From NCBI GenBank assembly GCA_035689185.1, contig DASSLY010000044.1, positions 62,001-126,000 on the forward strand: DNA of 64,000 nt. The letters run 5' to 3'. This DNA is from DASSLY01 sp035689185. GTDB lineage: Bacteria > Actinomycetota > Actinomycetes > Actinomycetales > Dermatophilaceae. Both the position numbers and the translations under genes were made by a program. Positions 1 through 11,063 of the stretch are shown one piece after another. Positions within the stretch are counted from its first letter, which is position 1, and each line of letters begins with the position of its first letter. The notes below the pieces were generated by a model, which did no database searches, was not told the DNA's origin, and saw nothing but the letters and a program-made list of their open reading frames with translations.

Positions 1-1445
1 CCGAGCTCGGCGTTGCCGTCGTCCGGCACGCCGATCCGCAGGACCGCGACCGTCCCGACCACGGCATCCGAGGCGGCGTCGGCGATGGCCCACTGCACCG
101 CCTCCCCCGCGTCCATCCGCCAACGTCGGGTGCGGACCCAGTCCGGGAACGACTCGTGCGTCGGCTGCCCTCCGGGCGGCAGGAAGCGCTGCGCCGTCGC
201 GTCCGGCTGCCATCCCGCCGGCGGGCGGTCAGCGTCGGCCCAGGGTCGCAGCCTGATCCCGCGCAGCCGGACCACCGGCGCGGTGAGCGGGCGGGGCGGC
301 CGGCGCTCGCGCTCGTCCGCGAGCAGCTCGAACAGCGGACCGTCCACCGGCGGCCCCTGCGGCCGCGCGACGGCCGAGCGCTCGACGCCGACCGGCCGGA
401 AGCCGTTGCGGACCAGCACCCGCGACGAAGCCCGGTTGTCGATGTCGGTGCCGGCGGCCAGCCGGTGCAGGCCCAACCCGCCCGCATCGGCCGGTCGGAA
501 CGCTACGTCGATGACCAGCCGCAGGGCCTCGTCGGTGATCCCACGACCCCGCGCCGACGGGTGCAGCCAGTAGCCGACCTGACCGGTTCCGGCCGTCCGC
601 GCGTTGTTGAGCCGGAAGCACGAGATCCGTCCGAGCGGTCTGTCCTCGGCCAGGTCGGCGATGCACCAGCTCACCGCCTCGCCGTCCGCGGCGCGGTCCC
701 CCACGGACCGCAGCCACACGTCATACGAGTTGTGCTCCGGGGGGTACCCCTGCATGAACAGCGCTGTCTGCTCGTCGGTGGACCACCCGCGTCCGGGACG
801 GTCGGTGTCGCGCCACGGGCGGAGTCGAAGCGTGTCCCCCTCCAGCACCGGGATGTCCAGCCAACGGGACCGCGGCGACATGGGCTCGCCCTTGCGCAGC
901 GACCCGGTCCACCCGTCCAGGCGCTGGCCGCGGTGGTCGAGCAGGCCGCGCACCACCCCGTCGACACGGAAGCCGCACGCCCACGCCACCCGGCGCGACC
1001 CCCAGTTGCCCACGACGGCCTTCCAGCTGACCGACTCGGCGCCGAGGTGGGCGAACGCGTGGACGCAGACCAGCCGCAGCGCGGCGGACATCATCCCGCG
1101 GCCGCGGGCCCACGGGTGCAGCGCGAACCCGACGTCCCACATCGCCGCACCCCGGGGCCGCAGGTCGACCGTCCCTGCGAAACGGCGCCGGTCGCCGTCG
1201 CCCGCCTCGATGGCCCACAGCCGGCTGCCGCCGGCCTCGCCCCACTGTGCGGCGATGAGCTCCAGGAACTCACGCGCCTGGTCCGGCCCGTACGGCGTGG
1301 GCACCGTGGTCCACCGCACCATCTCCGGGTCGTTGGCCTGCTCGATGATCGCGTCGACGTCCTGCTCGCGGTGGGCCCGTAACGTGACCACGTCATCGGC
1401 GAGCACCGGCACGACGTCGGGGAAGCCAGGCACCCGCTTACTCAA
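1..1445 (-). CDS. Tandem GNAT-family N-acetyltransferase, partial (cut by window edge)
   Basis: The minus-strand frame is open from about 1445 to the left edge, so the C-terminus is missing. It reads as successive GNAT-like modules. The first (about residues 5-180) has an acetyl-CoA loop GFALHPWARGRG. The second has GYWLHPSARGRG followed by the typical late motif NRASSRVLVRNGF. A third begins near nucleotide 300 and runs off the edge. Each module opens with the RLRPW-type strand of RimJ/RimL-like acetyltransferases, which transfer acetyl groups from acetyl-CoA to amines or protein N-termini; the substrate is unknown. The start is either TTG at 1445 or GTG at 1433; neither has a strong ribosome site. 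It is divergent from the small GNAT-like gene at 1494 with under 50 bp between them. Confidence 0.8.
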   Translation of the reverse strand, partial: MSKRVPGFPDVVPVLADDVVTLRAHREQDVDAIIEQANDPEMVRWTTVPTPYGPDQAREFLELIAAQWGEAGGSRLWAIEAGDGDRRRFAGTVDLRPRGAAMWDVGFALHPWARGRGMMSAALRLVCVHAFAHLGAESVSWKAVVGNWGSRRVAWACGFRVDGVVRGLLDHRGQRLDGWTGSLRKGEPMSPRSRWLDIPVLEGDTLRLRPWRDTDRPGRGWSTDEQTALFMQGYPPEHNSYDVWLRSVGDRAADGEAVSWCIADLAEDRPLGRISCFRLNNARTAGTGQVGYWLHPSARGRGITDEALRLVIDVAFRPADAGGLGLHRLAAGTDIDNRASSRVLVRNGFRPVGVERSAVARPQGPPVDGPLFELLADERERRPPRPLTAPVVRLRGIRLRPWADADRPPAGWQPDATAQRFLPPGGQPTHESFPDWVRTRRWRMDAGEAVQWAIADAASDAVVGTVAVLRIGVPDDGNAEL

Positions 1446-1493
1446 TAGGACGCGGGGCACCGCGAGCAACGCGGTTGCGCCATCCTGGCCGTC

Positions 1494-1775
1494 ATGAGCG
1501 ACGACATCGACGTGTCCGACAACACCGGCCAGCACCGCTACGAGGCCAGCCGGGGGGCGGACCAGCTGGGCTTCGCGGCATACGAGCTCGACGACCGGAC
1601 CATCACCTTCACCCACACCGAGGTCGCCCCGGCGGCGGAGGGGCAGGGGATCGGCTCCATCCTGGTCCGGGCCGCGCTGGACGACGCCCGCGCCCGCGGC
1701 CTGACGGTGCGGGCGCGGTGCCCGTTCGTCAAGGCGTTCGTCGCCCGGCACCGGGAGTACCAGGACCTGCTGTGA
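1494..1775 (+). CDS. Small GNAT-like N-acetyltransferase (YjdJ/CG-type)
   Basis: A 93-aa protein of the minimal acetyltransferase family (Acetyltransf_CG, YjdJ-like). It has the usual order: a short beta meander, then the strand TFTHTEVAPAAEGQGIGS containing the acetyl-CoA pyrophosphate loop (EGQGIGS), then a helix and the conserved segment ARCPFVKAFVARHREYQDLL. These proteins are about 90-100 residues, so it is full length. The substrate is unknown. ATG at 1494 is the only good start, and its promoter region must lie in the short gap shared with the divergent GNAT gene. Confidence 0.85.
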   Translation: MSDDIDVSDNTGQHRYEASRGADQLGFAAYELDDRTITFTHTEVAPAAEGQGIGSILVRAALDDARARGLTVRARCPFVKAFVARHREYQDLL

Positions 1776-1962
1776 AGAAGTCGCACCGACCTGTCGATCC
1801 GGGGGCCCGCCGAATGGTTCGAGAGGTACGGAGCCAGGCGACCCCGGGGCCGGGCTCGCCGAGGTAGCGCACCTGGGCGGTCGGCCGGCTGCCGCCTGTT
1901 CTACCGGCACGCCGCTCGAAGTGTCCTCGACTGGCGCCCCGGCACGAGACAATCCACGGGTG

Positions 1963-2907
1963 ATGAACCGGCGGCAGGCATTGCTGTTGACGCCCCTCGG
2001 GGTCGCGGGCGGCCTGGTCGCCTGGGCGGCCGCCGCCAACGGCGCCGACCCCACCTCCGCCTCCCGGTCCGGCGGCCCGACGACGATCCCGGCGACGTCC
2101 ACGTCGGCGACGCCGACCGTCCTGCCCGGGCCGCCGGTGGGCACCAGGCCGAGCCCACCAGCGGCGCCGCGCACGTTTGCGGAGCGCAGCGCGGCAGCCA
2201 CTGCCGCGCTCAAGGCCAGGAAGGTCGGCGGCCGGGTGGTCTTCGGGGTGGCTATCCACAACGCCCGCACCCGGGAGACGTTCAGCTACCGAGGTGGAAC
2301 CCAGTTCGAGACGGCCAGCATCGCCAAGGCCGACATCCTTGCCGCGCTGCTGCTCCGGGCCCAGGATGACGCCGACGACGCCATCTCGGGCTACCAGCGG
2401 TCGCTGGCCGTGCGGATGATCACCGTCAGCGACAACAACGCGGCCCACGCTCTGTGGCGGATGGCCGGCGGCTCCAGCGGGGTCGGGCGCGCCAACAGGC
2501 GGCTGGGGCTCAGGGACACCGACACGTCCAGCTTCACCTGGGGGCTGATCAAGACCACCCCGGCGGACCAGGTGCGCCTGCTGGGCTGCATCGCCGGGGA
2601 CCGCGGCAGTCCCCTGTCGGCCGCGTCGTCGGACTACCTGCTCGACTTAATGAGCGAGGTGAGCTCCGCCCAGACCTGGGGCGTGCCCGCCATCGTGCGC
2701 AACGGAGAGCGGTATGCGGTGAAGAACGGTTGGCTGCCGCGCTCCATCGACTCCTACCGATGGATCGTCAACAGCATCGGGCGGATCAGCGGTCCCAAGA
2801 CGGACCTGCGCGTGGCCGTGCTGTCGAGAGGCAACGCCAGCATGGGGGCCGGCATTGCGTTGGTCGAGGGGGTGGCCAGGCAGGTCCGCGCTGAGCTGCG
2901 CTGGTGA
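1963..2907 (+). CDS. Exported serine hydrolase with class A beta-lactamase-like fold
   Basis: A 314-aa protein opening with an export signal (twin Arg at residues 3-4, hydrophobic stretch to about residue 25), followed by a Pro/Thr/Ser-rich linker to about residue 75. The penicillin-recognising fold follows: nucleophile motif S119-I-A-K, second motif S156-D-N, and a KNG triad at about K254 in place of KTG. The Omega-loop region after SDN carries no obvious Glu in the E166 position, so true beta-lactamase activity is doubtful. A D,D-peptidase-like or other cell-wall hydrolase role is more likely. ATG at 1963 is preferred over the in-frame GTG at 1921 because it puts the Arg pair and hydrophobic core at the N-terminus. 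Confidence 0.8.
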   Translation: MNRRQALLLTPLGVAGGLVAWAAAANGADPTSASRSGGPTTIPATSTSATPTVLPGPPVGTRPSPPAAPRTFAERSAAATAALKARKVGGRVVFGVAIHNARTRETFSYRGGTQFETASIAKADILAALLLRAQDDADDAISGYQRSLAVRMITVSDNNAAHALWRMAGGSSGVGRANRRLGLRDTDTSSFTWGLIKTTPADQVRLLGCIAGDRGSPLSAASSDYLLDLMSEVSSAQTWGVPAIVRNGERYAVKNGWLPRSIDSYRWIVNSIGRISGPKTDLRVAVLSRGNASMGAGIALVEGVARQVRAELRW

Positions 2908-3185
2908 GTCCCGCTGCGACCGCCGCCGAGTCCGCGGCTGCCCGTGCCGCGCGGGCGGCTTCTTGCGGTGGGTCGGGCCGACTCAGGCCGTCCGGGCCTA
3001 AGTCGGCCTAAGTCGCCCGTGCTGAAGCGGCGCCGGCGGGCGCGGCATACCGGGCGGTGTCGCTCACCGGCGCATCGAGGGGAACCCTGGCGTCGGGGTC
3101 GCCGTTGGTCCGCACACGGAGGCGACCCACTAGCCTGGACGGGTCTGTCACAGTCCAGCGTCACAGGTAACCGGGAGCAACGCGC

Positions 3186-6101
<2,916 letters not shown>

Positions 6102-6108
6102 CTCGCCT

Positions 6109-6135
6109 GCGGACCGGCGCCGGTGACCGGTCCGC
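6109..6135. terminator. Bidirectional hairpin between secA and the minus-strand DUF6459-like gene
   Basis: A perfect 9-bp inverted repeat: GCGGACCGG at 6109-6117 and CCGGTCCGC at 6127-6135, with a 9-nt loop. It sits 8 bp after the secA stop and 31 bp beyond the stop of the convergent gene. There is no T tract, as is common for GC-rich actinobacterial terminators. Assignment rests on stem quality and convergent position. Confidence 0.6.
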
Positions 6136-6165
6136 TCGCGGTACGACGCCGCGCGAGCGCCTCGC

Positions 6166-6744
6166 TCACCCCACCTGCAGGGCGGTCATCACCCACCGCT
6201 GGTCGAGTCCCTCGAACCGCATCGCCATGGCTCGCGCCCGGCCCCCGGAGATGAACACCGCGGCAGCCTCGATGACGCCGTCCGCGGGCAGGCACACCTG
6301 GACCCGCCGCACCACCGGTCGGCGTCCCGGCGCCGGTCCCCGCCGCGATGCGTTGGCGTGGCGTTTGGCGACCGTGGCGTAGACCTCGGCCGCGGTCCAG
6401 CGGATCAGCTGCGGTGCCGGCCGGATGCCGCCCAGCACCTCGATGACGGCTTGCGCGATGTGACCGGCCCAGGCCACCGGCTCGGGCAGGTCGGAGGACG
6501 GGCTGGGCTGGGGTCCGAACTCCCGCTCGTCGTGGGCGTCCACCCCATTCCCGAAATCCACCGCGAGCTCGCCCTGGACGAATCGGCTCGCGGGACTGCC
6601 CGGCGTGGGCGGCATCGCATCCCGCCAGGAGGCGAGGATGGGTGGCTCGGTGTCGGGGATGGGGCGGAACGTGATTGGCGGCAGCGCTGCATCGTCGGCG
6701 GGCGCCCGAATCGCGCCGGGGTCGGATGTGCGGGCCCCGCTCAC
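6166..6744 (-). CDS. Rv3235-like protein (DUF6459 type)
   Basis: A 192-aa protein. The C-terminal 120 residues match the actinobacterial Rv3235 pattern: a helix-rich segment (AQAVIEVLGGIRPAPQLIRW), then basic residues and a small beta fold ending RAMAMRFEGLDQRWVMTAL. The function of this family is not established. Its consistent place near secA in actinobacteria fits here. The start is GTG at 6744, which overlaps the TGA stop of the upstream LysM gene as GTGA, so the two are probably translationally coupled. The N-terminal third is Pro-rich and low in complexity. Confidence 0.75.
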   Translation of the reverse strand: MSGARTSDPGAIRAPADDAALPPITFRPIPDTEPPILASWRDAMPPTPGSPASRFVQGELAVDFGNGVDAHDEREFGPQPSPSSDLPEPVAWAGHIAQAVIEVLGGIRPAPQLIRWTAAEVYATVAKRHANASRRGPAPGRRPVVRRVQVCLPADGVIEAAAVFISGGRARAMAMRFEGLDQRWVMTALQVG

Positions 6745-7790
6745 GGTGTGCTCGCCGATCGCGGCGGGCGAAGCTGGAGACCGGGAGTGATGAGGTCGGG
6801 GTCGGGGCCGATGACCGCGCGGTTGGCCGAGTGCCAACGTGGCCACGCTGCCGCGATGTCGGCTGCGGTCGCGCCGGGCCCCAGGTAGCGCGCGGCGATG
6901 TCCCACAGCGTGTCGCCGCGCCGGACGACGACCGTGTCGAGAGCGGCCGTGTTCGGTGCGGGTGGACGGCTGATCAGGTCCACCGGCGCGTCCGGCACCG
7001 TCCGCGCGGCGCGGGGCCGTGTCGGCGTCCAGCCGGTGAGCAGCGGGATCGGGGGGAGCGCGCCGGCGCCTTGAGTGCCCGAGGCCGCGTCCGCAAGCCG
7101 GTCGAAGGACGGGTCGGGTGACGCGGGCCCGGTGCCGGTGATGGCGTCGAAGGACGGGTCGGGTGACGGGGGCCGGGTGCCGGTGATCGCGTCGAGGGAC
7201 GGGTCGGGTGACGCGGGCCGGGTGCCCGTGATGGCGTCGAAGGACGGGTCGGGTGACGCGGGCCGGGTGCCGGTGAGGGCGTCGAAGGACGGGTCGGGAA
7301 AAGCCCGGCGCGCGGGAGCTGTCGCTCGCGGCGCGGCCGTCGTCGGTTGGCCGTCCGTGCCTGGGGCCGGCACCGATGCGGCCGCAGCGGGGGACGGCAG
7401 CCCGATGGCCGCCAGGGTGGTCCCGAGCAGGAAGGAAGCGCCGCGACGCAGCGCAGCCGGCGCCAGGCCGCGGGCAAGTCGGTCCGCGACCCGGCCAACC
7501 GCGCCCGGGACGGCGGCCAGCCACTCCAGCAGGAGAACCACGAGCAGCCAGCCGGCCAGCGCTAGCCCCATCGAGGCGGCCACGGCCACGATCCCGTCGG
7601 CGGGGTCGCCGGGGCCGGGTCCCCGGATGGCGGACGAGGCCGCCTCCGCGGTCGACCCGAGCCCCCACGCGGCCAGGCTGAGCGCCGCCAGCGCGGCCAA
7701 TCCGGCTGCGACCCGCAGTGCAACGGGGCGCCGACCGGTGGCCGCGGGAAGCGCCGAAGTGACTGTCGACGCTCGGCGAGCGCGCGGCAT
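6741..7790 (-). CDS. LysM-domain membrane protein with 15-residue repeats
   Basis: A 349-aa protein. Two hydrophobic segments (about residues 25-50 and 68-92) place it in the membrane. An Ala/Pro-rich region follows, then about five copies of a 15-residue repeat based on PDPSFDAITGTRPAS (about 165-235). A C-terminal LysM domain (VVRRGDTLWDIAARYLGPG, about 285-345) probably binds peptidoglycan. The layout suggests a membrane-anchored wall-binding protein with the repeats as a spacer. It is the first gene of a coupled pair with the Rv3235-like gene. The repeat number is likely to vary between strains because the DNA repeat is nearly exact. Confidence 0.8.
   Translation of the reverse strand: MPRARRASTVTSALPAATGRRPVALRVAAGLAALAALSLAAWGLGSTAEAASSAIRGPGPGDPADGIVAVAASMGLALAGWLLVVLLLEWLAAVPGAVGRVADRLARGLAPAALRRGASFLLGTTLAAIGLPSPAAAASVPAPGTDGQPTTAAPRATAPARRAFPDPSFDALTGTRPASPDPSFDAITGTRPASPDPSLDAITGTRPPSPDPSFDAITGTGPASPDPSFDRLADAASGTQGAGALPPIPLLTGWTPTRPRAARTVPDAPVDLISRPPAPNTAALDTVVVRRGDTLWDIAARYLGPGATAADIAAAWPRWHSANRAVIGPDPDLITPGLQLRPPRSASTP
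7092..7305. repeat. 45-bp tandem repeat inside the LysM gene
   Basis: Nearly identical 45-bp units, recognisable by the core GTCGAAGGACGGGTCGGG, recur about five times. Each encodes PDPSFDAITGTRPAS or a close variant on the minus strand. Unit length is a multiple of three, so gain or loss of units keeps the frame. Confidence 0.85.
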
Positions 7791-7884
7791 ACGGTCTCCT
7801 CAGCTGGTTGACAGATGCCAGGACGGCCACTCAACCACGTTAGCCTACGTTTGACAAGGTTTGCTTGCGATGAGAGGCGAACAC

Positions 7885-8436
7885 ATGCGTTGGGAGCAGC
7901 TCTTCGATGACCTGGAGGCGCAGCTGCAGGCGGCGGAACAGCGCGCCCACGGCCTCGAAGTTGCCGACCGAACCCGCCGCGAACGGTCCCGGGTCGGCCT
8001 GGCAGAGCGCCTTCTGGGTCAGCGAGCGGGTCAGGTCCAGTTGGTGTTGCGGGGTGGGTATGAAGTTGTGGGCCCGGTCGTCGACGTGGGCGACGGCTGG
8101 GTGCTGATCCGGGGGGAGCGGCGAACCGCCGCGCTCGTCCCGCTGGCTGCCGTCGAGCTGGCCCGGGGGCTTACCGCGGCAACCGCGGCGGGCAGCAGCG
8201 TCGCGCGGGCCAAGCGGTTCGGGCTGGGCTTCGCCCTGCGAGCGCTCAGCCGGGACCGTGCCACAGTCGTGCTCGGGACGGTGGGCGGGCGATGGCTGAC
8301 CGGAACCATCGACGCCGTGGGCGCCGACTGGATCGAGCTCGCCGAGCATCCAGAGGACCTGCCGCGGCGAGACCGCAATGTGGTCGCTGCCACGGTGGTG
8401 GCTATGGACGCGATGGCTGTCGCCCGCAGCCGCTAG
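7885..8436 (+). CDS. Conserved actinobacterial protein of unknown function
   Basis: A 183-aa protein. It begins MRWEQLFDDLEAQLQAAE, an acidic amphipathic helix that may form a coiled coil, then a basic helix and a beta-rich region (about 55-170) with two similar strands groups (VVGPVVDVGDGWVLI and WLTGTIDAVGADWIEL), suggesting an internal duplication. No enzyme motif is visible. ATG at 7885 is chosen because GAGAGGCG lies just upstream; in-frame ATG at 7870 is the alternative. It converges on the BldC-like gene, and the two stop codons share the bases CTAG at 8433-8436. Confidence 0.7.
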   Translation: MRWEQLFDDLEAQLQAAEQRAHGLEVADRTRRERSRVGLAERLLGQRAGQVQLVLRGGYEVVGPVVDVGDGWVLIRGERRTAALVPLAAVELARGLTAATAAGSSVARAKRFGLGFALRALSRDRATVVLGTVGGRWLTGTIDAVGADWIELAEHPEDLPRRDRNVVAATVVAMDAMAVARSR

Positions 8437-8663
8437 CCGACTTCACCGTTCTGGCCGAACGGGTGGGCGGCGACGAAGGTCTTGGTCTCCTTGTACATCC
8501 GCTCGATGTAGGACTCGAGCTCCTTGGCCTCGATGCGCCACTGTCCGCGTCCGCCGACCTTGATGGCCGGAAGCTCTCCGGACCGGACGAGTGCGTAGGC
8601 CTGCGCCGCGGAGATGTTCAAAATCTCCGACACGTCAGCAAGCTGGATGAAGCGCTGTGTCAT
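8433..8663 (-). CDS. BldC/excisionase-like helix-turn-helix DNA-binding protein
   Basis: A 76-aa protein with a single MerR-like winged helix: QLADVSEILNISAAQAYALV is the recognition region, followed by the wing GGRGQWRIEAKELESYIERM. This is the architecture of BldC and similar small actinobacterial regulators, which bind DNA as head-to-tail arrays on direct repeats. ATG at 8663 gives the normal family length. A direct repeat (TCTTGAC twice, 11 bp apart) lies 28-45 bp upstream and could be its own operator. The intergenic region also serves the divergent SAF-domain gene. Confidence 0.85.
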   Translation of the reverse strand: MTQRFIQLADVSEILNISAAQAYALVRSGELPAIKVGGRGQWRIEAKELESYIERMYKETKTFVAAHPFGQNGEVG

Positions 8664-8983
8664 AGTCCGGGTGCTCCTCGTCTGGACGAATCTTGACGAC
8701 CTCTTGACCAAGTGTTTACCACAACACTGCGGCGACATGCGACAGGTCTCTAGAAAGTTCGCCTGCGTCCGTTTGCCTGACTTGATGGTAGCCGCGTGGA
8801 AATGTCGCGATGCCGCAGCGGAGCGGGGGAGGTCTGCCCGCCCTGTTGTGGACAACGCCGACCGTCGCCGGCGCCGGTCGGTCATCATGGGAGCGAGGCC
8901 CGGCGCTGCCGGACCCCCGGCTGCCCGGGCGGGTGCAGTCGCAACTCCGCAGTTCCGTGACGAGCCGATCGAGGGGGGACGCC
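8664..8983. other. Intergenic region between divergent HTH and SAF-domain genes
   Basis: 320 bp with no convincing gene. The half next to the HTH gene is relatively AT-rich, as expected of a promoter, and contains the direct repeat described separately. The half next to the SAF gene is GC-rich and lacks a clear promoter. Confidence 0.6.
8691..8708. promoter_or_regulatory. Candidate operator: TCTTGAC direct repeat
   Basis: TCTTGAC occurs at 8691-8697 and again at 8702-8708, a phase of 11 bp (one helical turn), just upstream of the BldC-like gene start. Head-to-tail repeats are the kind of site BldC-like proteins use. Autoregulation is inferred from position only. Confidence 0.35.
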
Positions 8984-9646
8984 GTGGCAGACATTTCGGC
9001 GCCCCGGGCTGCCCGGCTGCAACGGCCGAGCTGGCGCGACAGCCGGCTGGTCGTCGGCCTGGTCATCGTCCTGCTGTCAGTTGGCATCGGCGCGAAGGTG
9101 GTGGCCGCAGCGGACGACACCCAGCCGATGTATGCAGCGGCGCGCATCCTGGTCGCCGGCCAGCCCGTCACCCAGGAGGATCTCCGCCGAGTCGACGTCC
9201 GCATCGCCGGCGACACCGCGGGATACCTGGCGGCCGACCATGACATCGCGGCCGGGACGTTCGCGCTGCGCGAGGTCCTTGCCGGGGAGCTGGTGCCGAC
9301 GGCGGCGCTGGGGACGCGCGCCCAGGTCGGGGTGAAGCCGGTCACGGTGCCGGCCGAGCGGGCGGCGGTCGCCCGGCTGATCGTCGGGTCGGTCGTGGAC
9401 GTGTGGGTCAATGCCAAGCTGGACAACGTCGGTGCGACCTACGGCAAGCCGCAGCGTGTGCTGGAGTCGGCGTCCGTCGCCGGTGTGCCCGAGACCGGTG
9501 GCGGGTTCGGGTCCAGCACCGGCATCGCGGGAGTCGAAGTACTGGTTCCCGACGAGCGGGTCGCGGACCTCATCGCCGCGATCGACCAAGGCGCCAAGGT
9601 GACCCTGGTGCCGGTCCCCGGCTCACCGCTGCGGGGGGCCTCGTGA
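8984..9646 (+). CDS. SAF-domain protein, CpaB/RcpC-like Tad pilus component
   Basis: A 220-aa protein: one membrane segment (about residues 22-42), then a SAF domain (about 48-115, from PMYAAARILVAGQPVTQEDL to ELVPTAAL), then a beta-rich tail. CpaB/RcpC proteins with this layout belong to Flp/Tad pilus systems. The GTG at 8984 follows GAGGGGGG. An open frame extends further upstream to 8810 but without family-like sequence. The next gene is CpaE-like, which supports a pilus role; the rest of the Tad cluster is at 32.6-37.3 kb. Confidence 0.8.
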   Translation: MADISAPRAARLQRPSWRDSRLVVGLVIVLLSVGIGAKVVAAADDTQPMYAAARILVAGQPVTQEDLRRVDVRIAGDTAGYLAADHDIAAGTFALREVLAGELVPTAALGTRAQVGVKPVTVPAERAAVARLIVGSVVDVWVNAKLDNVGATYGKPQRVLESASVAGVPETGGGFGSSTGIAGVEVLVPDERVADLIAAIDQGAKVTLVPVPGSPLRGAS

Positions 9647-9730
9647 ACCGCCCTCCAGGAGGGCCCGGGGCGAGGGCGCGCGGATGAGCGGCGCGACGGA
9701 GCACCCGATGGGCGGCGTGGTGAGCACCCG

Positions 9731-11008
9731 GTGAGCAAGGCCCTGCTGACCGCCATCACGGACCGGTTCGAGGGCCGGGTGGTTCGCGCGCTGGACCTTG
9801 CCACCGACCTCGACGTCGTCCGGCGTTGTGCCGACCTGGCGGACCTGCTCGCTGCCGCGGCAATGCACCTGGGCGAGGTGGCCTTGGTCTCGGCGGACCT
9901 GCGCGGGTTGGATCGGAGCGCGGTCGAGCAGCTGCACGGCCACGCCCTGCTGGTGCTGGGCATCTACCCCCCGGGGGACGAGCAGGGCGAGCGCCGGCTG
10001 CGCCAGCTCGGGGTGGACGCCGTGGCCAGCGCCGACGCCAGCGGGGCCGAGCTGGAGAGCCTGGTTCGCGGCGTGGCCGACCCCGGCGGCGGTGCGAAGG
10101 CGGGCCCTCTCACGGATGGGCTGGACCTGCCGCTGGGCACGGGCCGTGACGGCGGGCCCGAGGACGCCCCGCCCGTGCTCGGCGTGGTCGTCGCCGTCTG
10201 GGGCCCGACGGGTGCGCCTGGCCGGACGACCTTGGCGATCAACTTGGCCGGCGAGCTGGCCGGGCTGGGTCGGCGCACCCTGCTGGTCGACGCCGACACC
10301 TACGGCGGCTGCGTGGCCCAGACCCTGTCCCTGCTCGACGAGGCACCCGGCCTGGCCGCGGCCGCCCGCGCCGCCGACCAGGGCAACCTCGACCTGGTCG
10401 CCTTGGCCCGGCTCGCGCCCGAGGTGTCTGCCGGGCTGCGCGTCCTCACCGGCATCCCCAGGGCCGAGCGCTGGCCCGAGCTGCGGGCCGCGGCGTTGGA
10501 GCACGTCCTGGCTCTTAGCCGACGGCTCGCCGAGGTCGTCGTCGTGGACTGCGGCTTCAACCTGGAGGACGACGAGGAACTGAGCTACGACACGCTGGCG
10601 CCGCGTCGCAACGCAGCGACCCTCACCGTGTTGGATGCGGCCGACCAGGTGGTGGCCGTCGGCGCCGGGGACCCGATCGGGCTGCAGCGCCTGGTCCGCG
10701 GCCTGCAAGAGCTCGGCACCACACCCGCCGCCCCGCCGCTCGTGGTGGTGAACAAGGTGCGGGCGAGCGCGGCCGGGGCGCGGCCGGAGGAGCGGATCGG
10801 CGAGGCGCTGCAGCGATTCGCCGGGGTGGACCGGCCCGTGTTCGTGCCGGACGACCGGGAGTCCCTGGACGTGGCGCTGCTCGCGGGCCGCACACTGGCC
10901 GAGGTCGCGTCGAGCAGTCCGGCCCGGGTGGCCATCCGACGGCTCGCCGCCAGCCTGGTGGGCGAGGCCGACCCCGCACCCGCCCGCCGTCGGCTTCGGC
11001 GACGCTGA
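9731..11008 (+). CDS. CpaE-like MinD/ParA-family P-loop protein
   Basis: A 425-aa protein. Residues 1-120 form a receiver-like N-terminal region, as in CpaE/TadZ. The ATPase domain starts at about residue 150 with a deviant Walker A, GPTGAPGRTT, in which Arg replaces the Lys usual at GK(T/S). LLVDADTYGG (switch/A' region) and EVVVVDCGF (Walker B) follow. CpaE/TadZ proteins localise pilus assembly machinery at the membrane. The start is GTG at 9731. The C-terminus is very basic (ARRRLRRR). It is 84 bp downstream of the CpaB-like gene, and both are probably one transcript. Confidence 0.8.
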   Translation: MSKALLTAITDRFEGRVVRALDLATDLDVVRRCADLADLLAAAAMHLGEVALVSADLRGLDRSAVEQLHGHALLVLGIYPPGDEQGERRLRQLGVDAVASADASGAELESLVRGVADPGGGAKAGPLTDGLDLPLGTGRDGGPEDAPPVLGVVVAVWGPTGAPGRTTLAINLAGELAGLGRRTLLVDADTYGGCVAQTLSLLDEAPGLAAAARAADQGNLDLVALARLAPEVSAGLRVLTGIPRAERWPELRAAALEHVLALSRRLAEVVVVDCGFNLEDDEELSYDTLAPRRNAATLTVLDAADQVVAVGAGDPIGLQRLVRGLQELGTTPAAPPLVVVNKVRASAAGARPEERIGEALQRFAGVDRPVFVPDDRESLDVALLAGRTLAEVASSSPARVAIRRLAASLVGEADPAPARRRLRRR

Positions 11009-11063
11009 CACCGCCGTATGCCGCGCCCATCGAGCCTGGTCGCGCGCCGGCCCGGTCGCTCGC

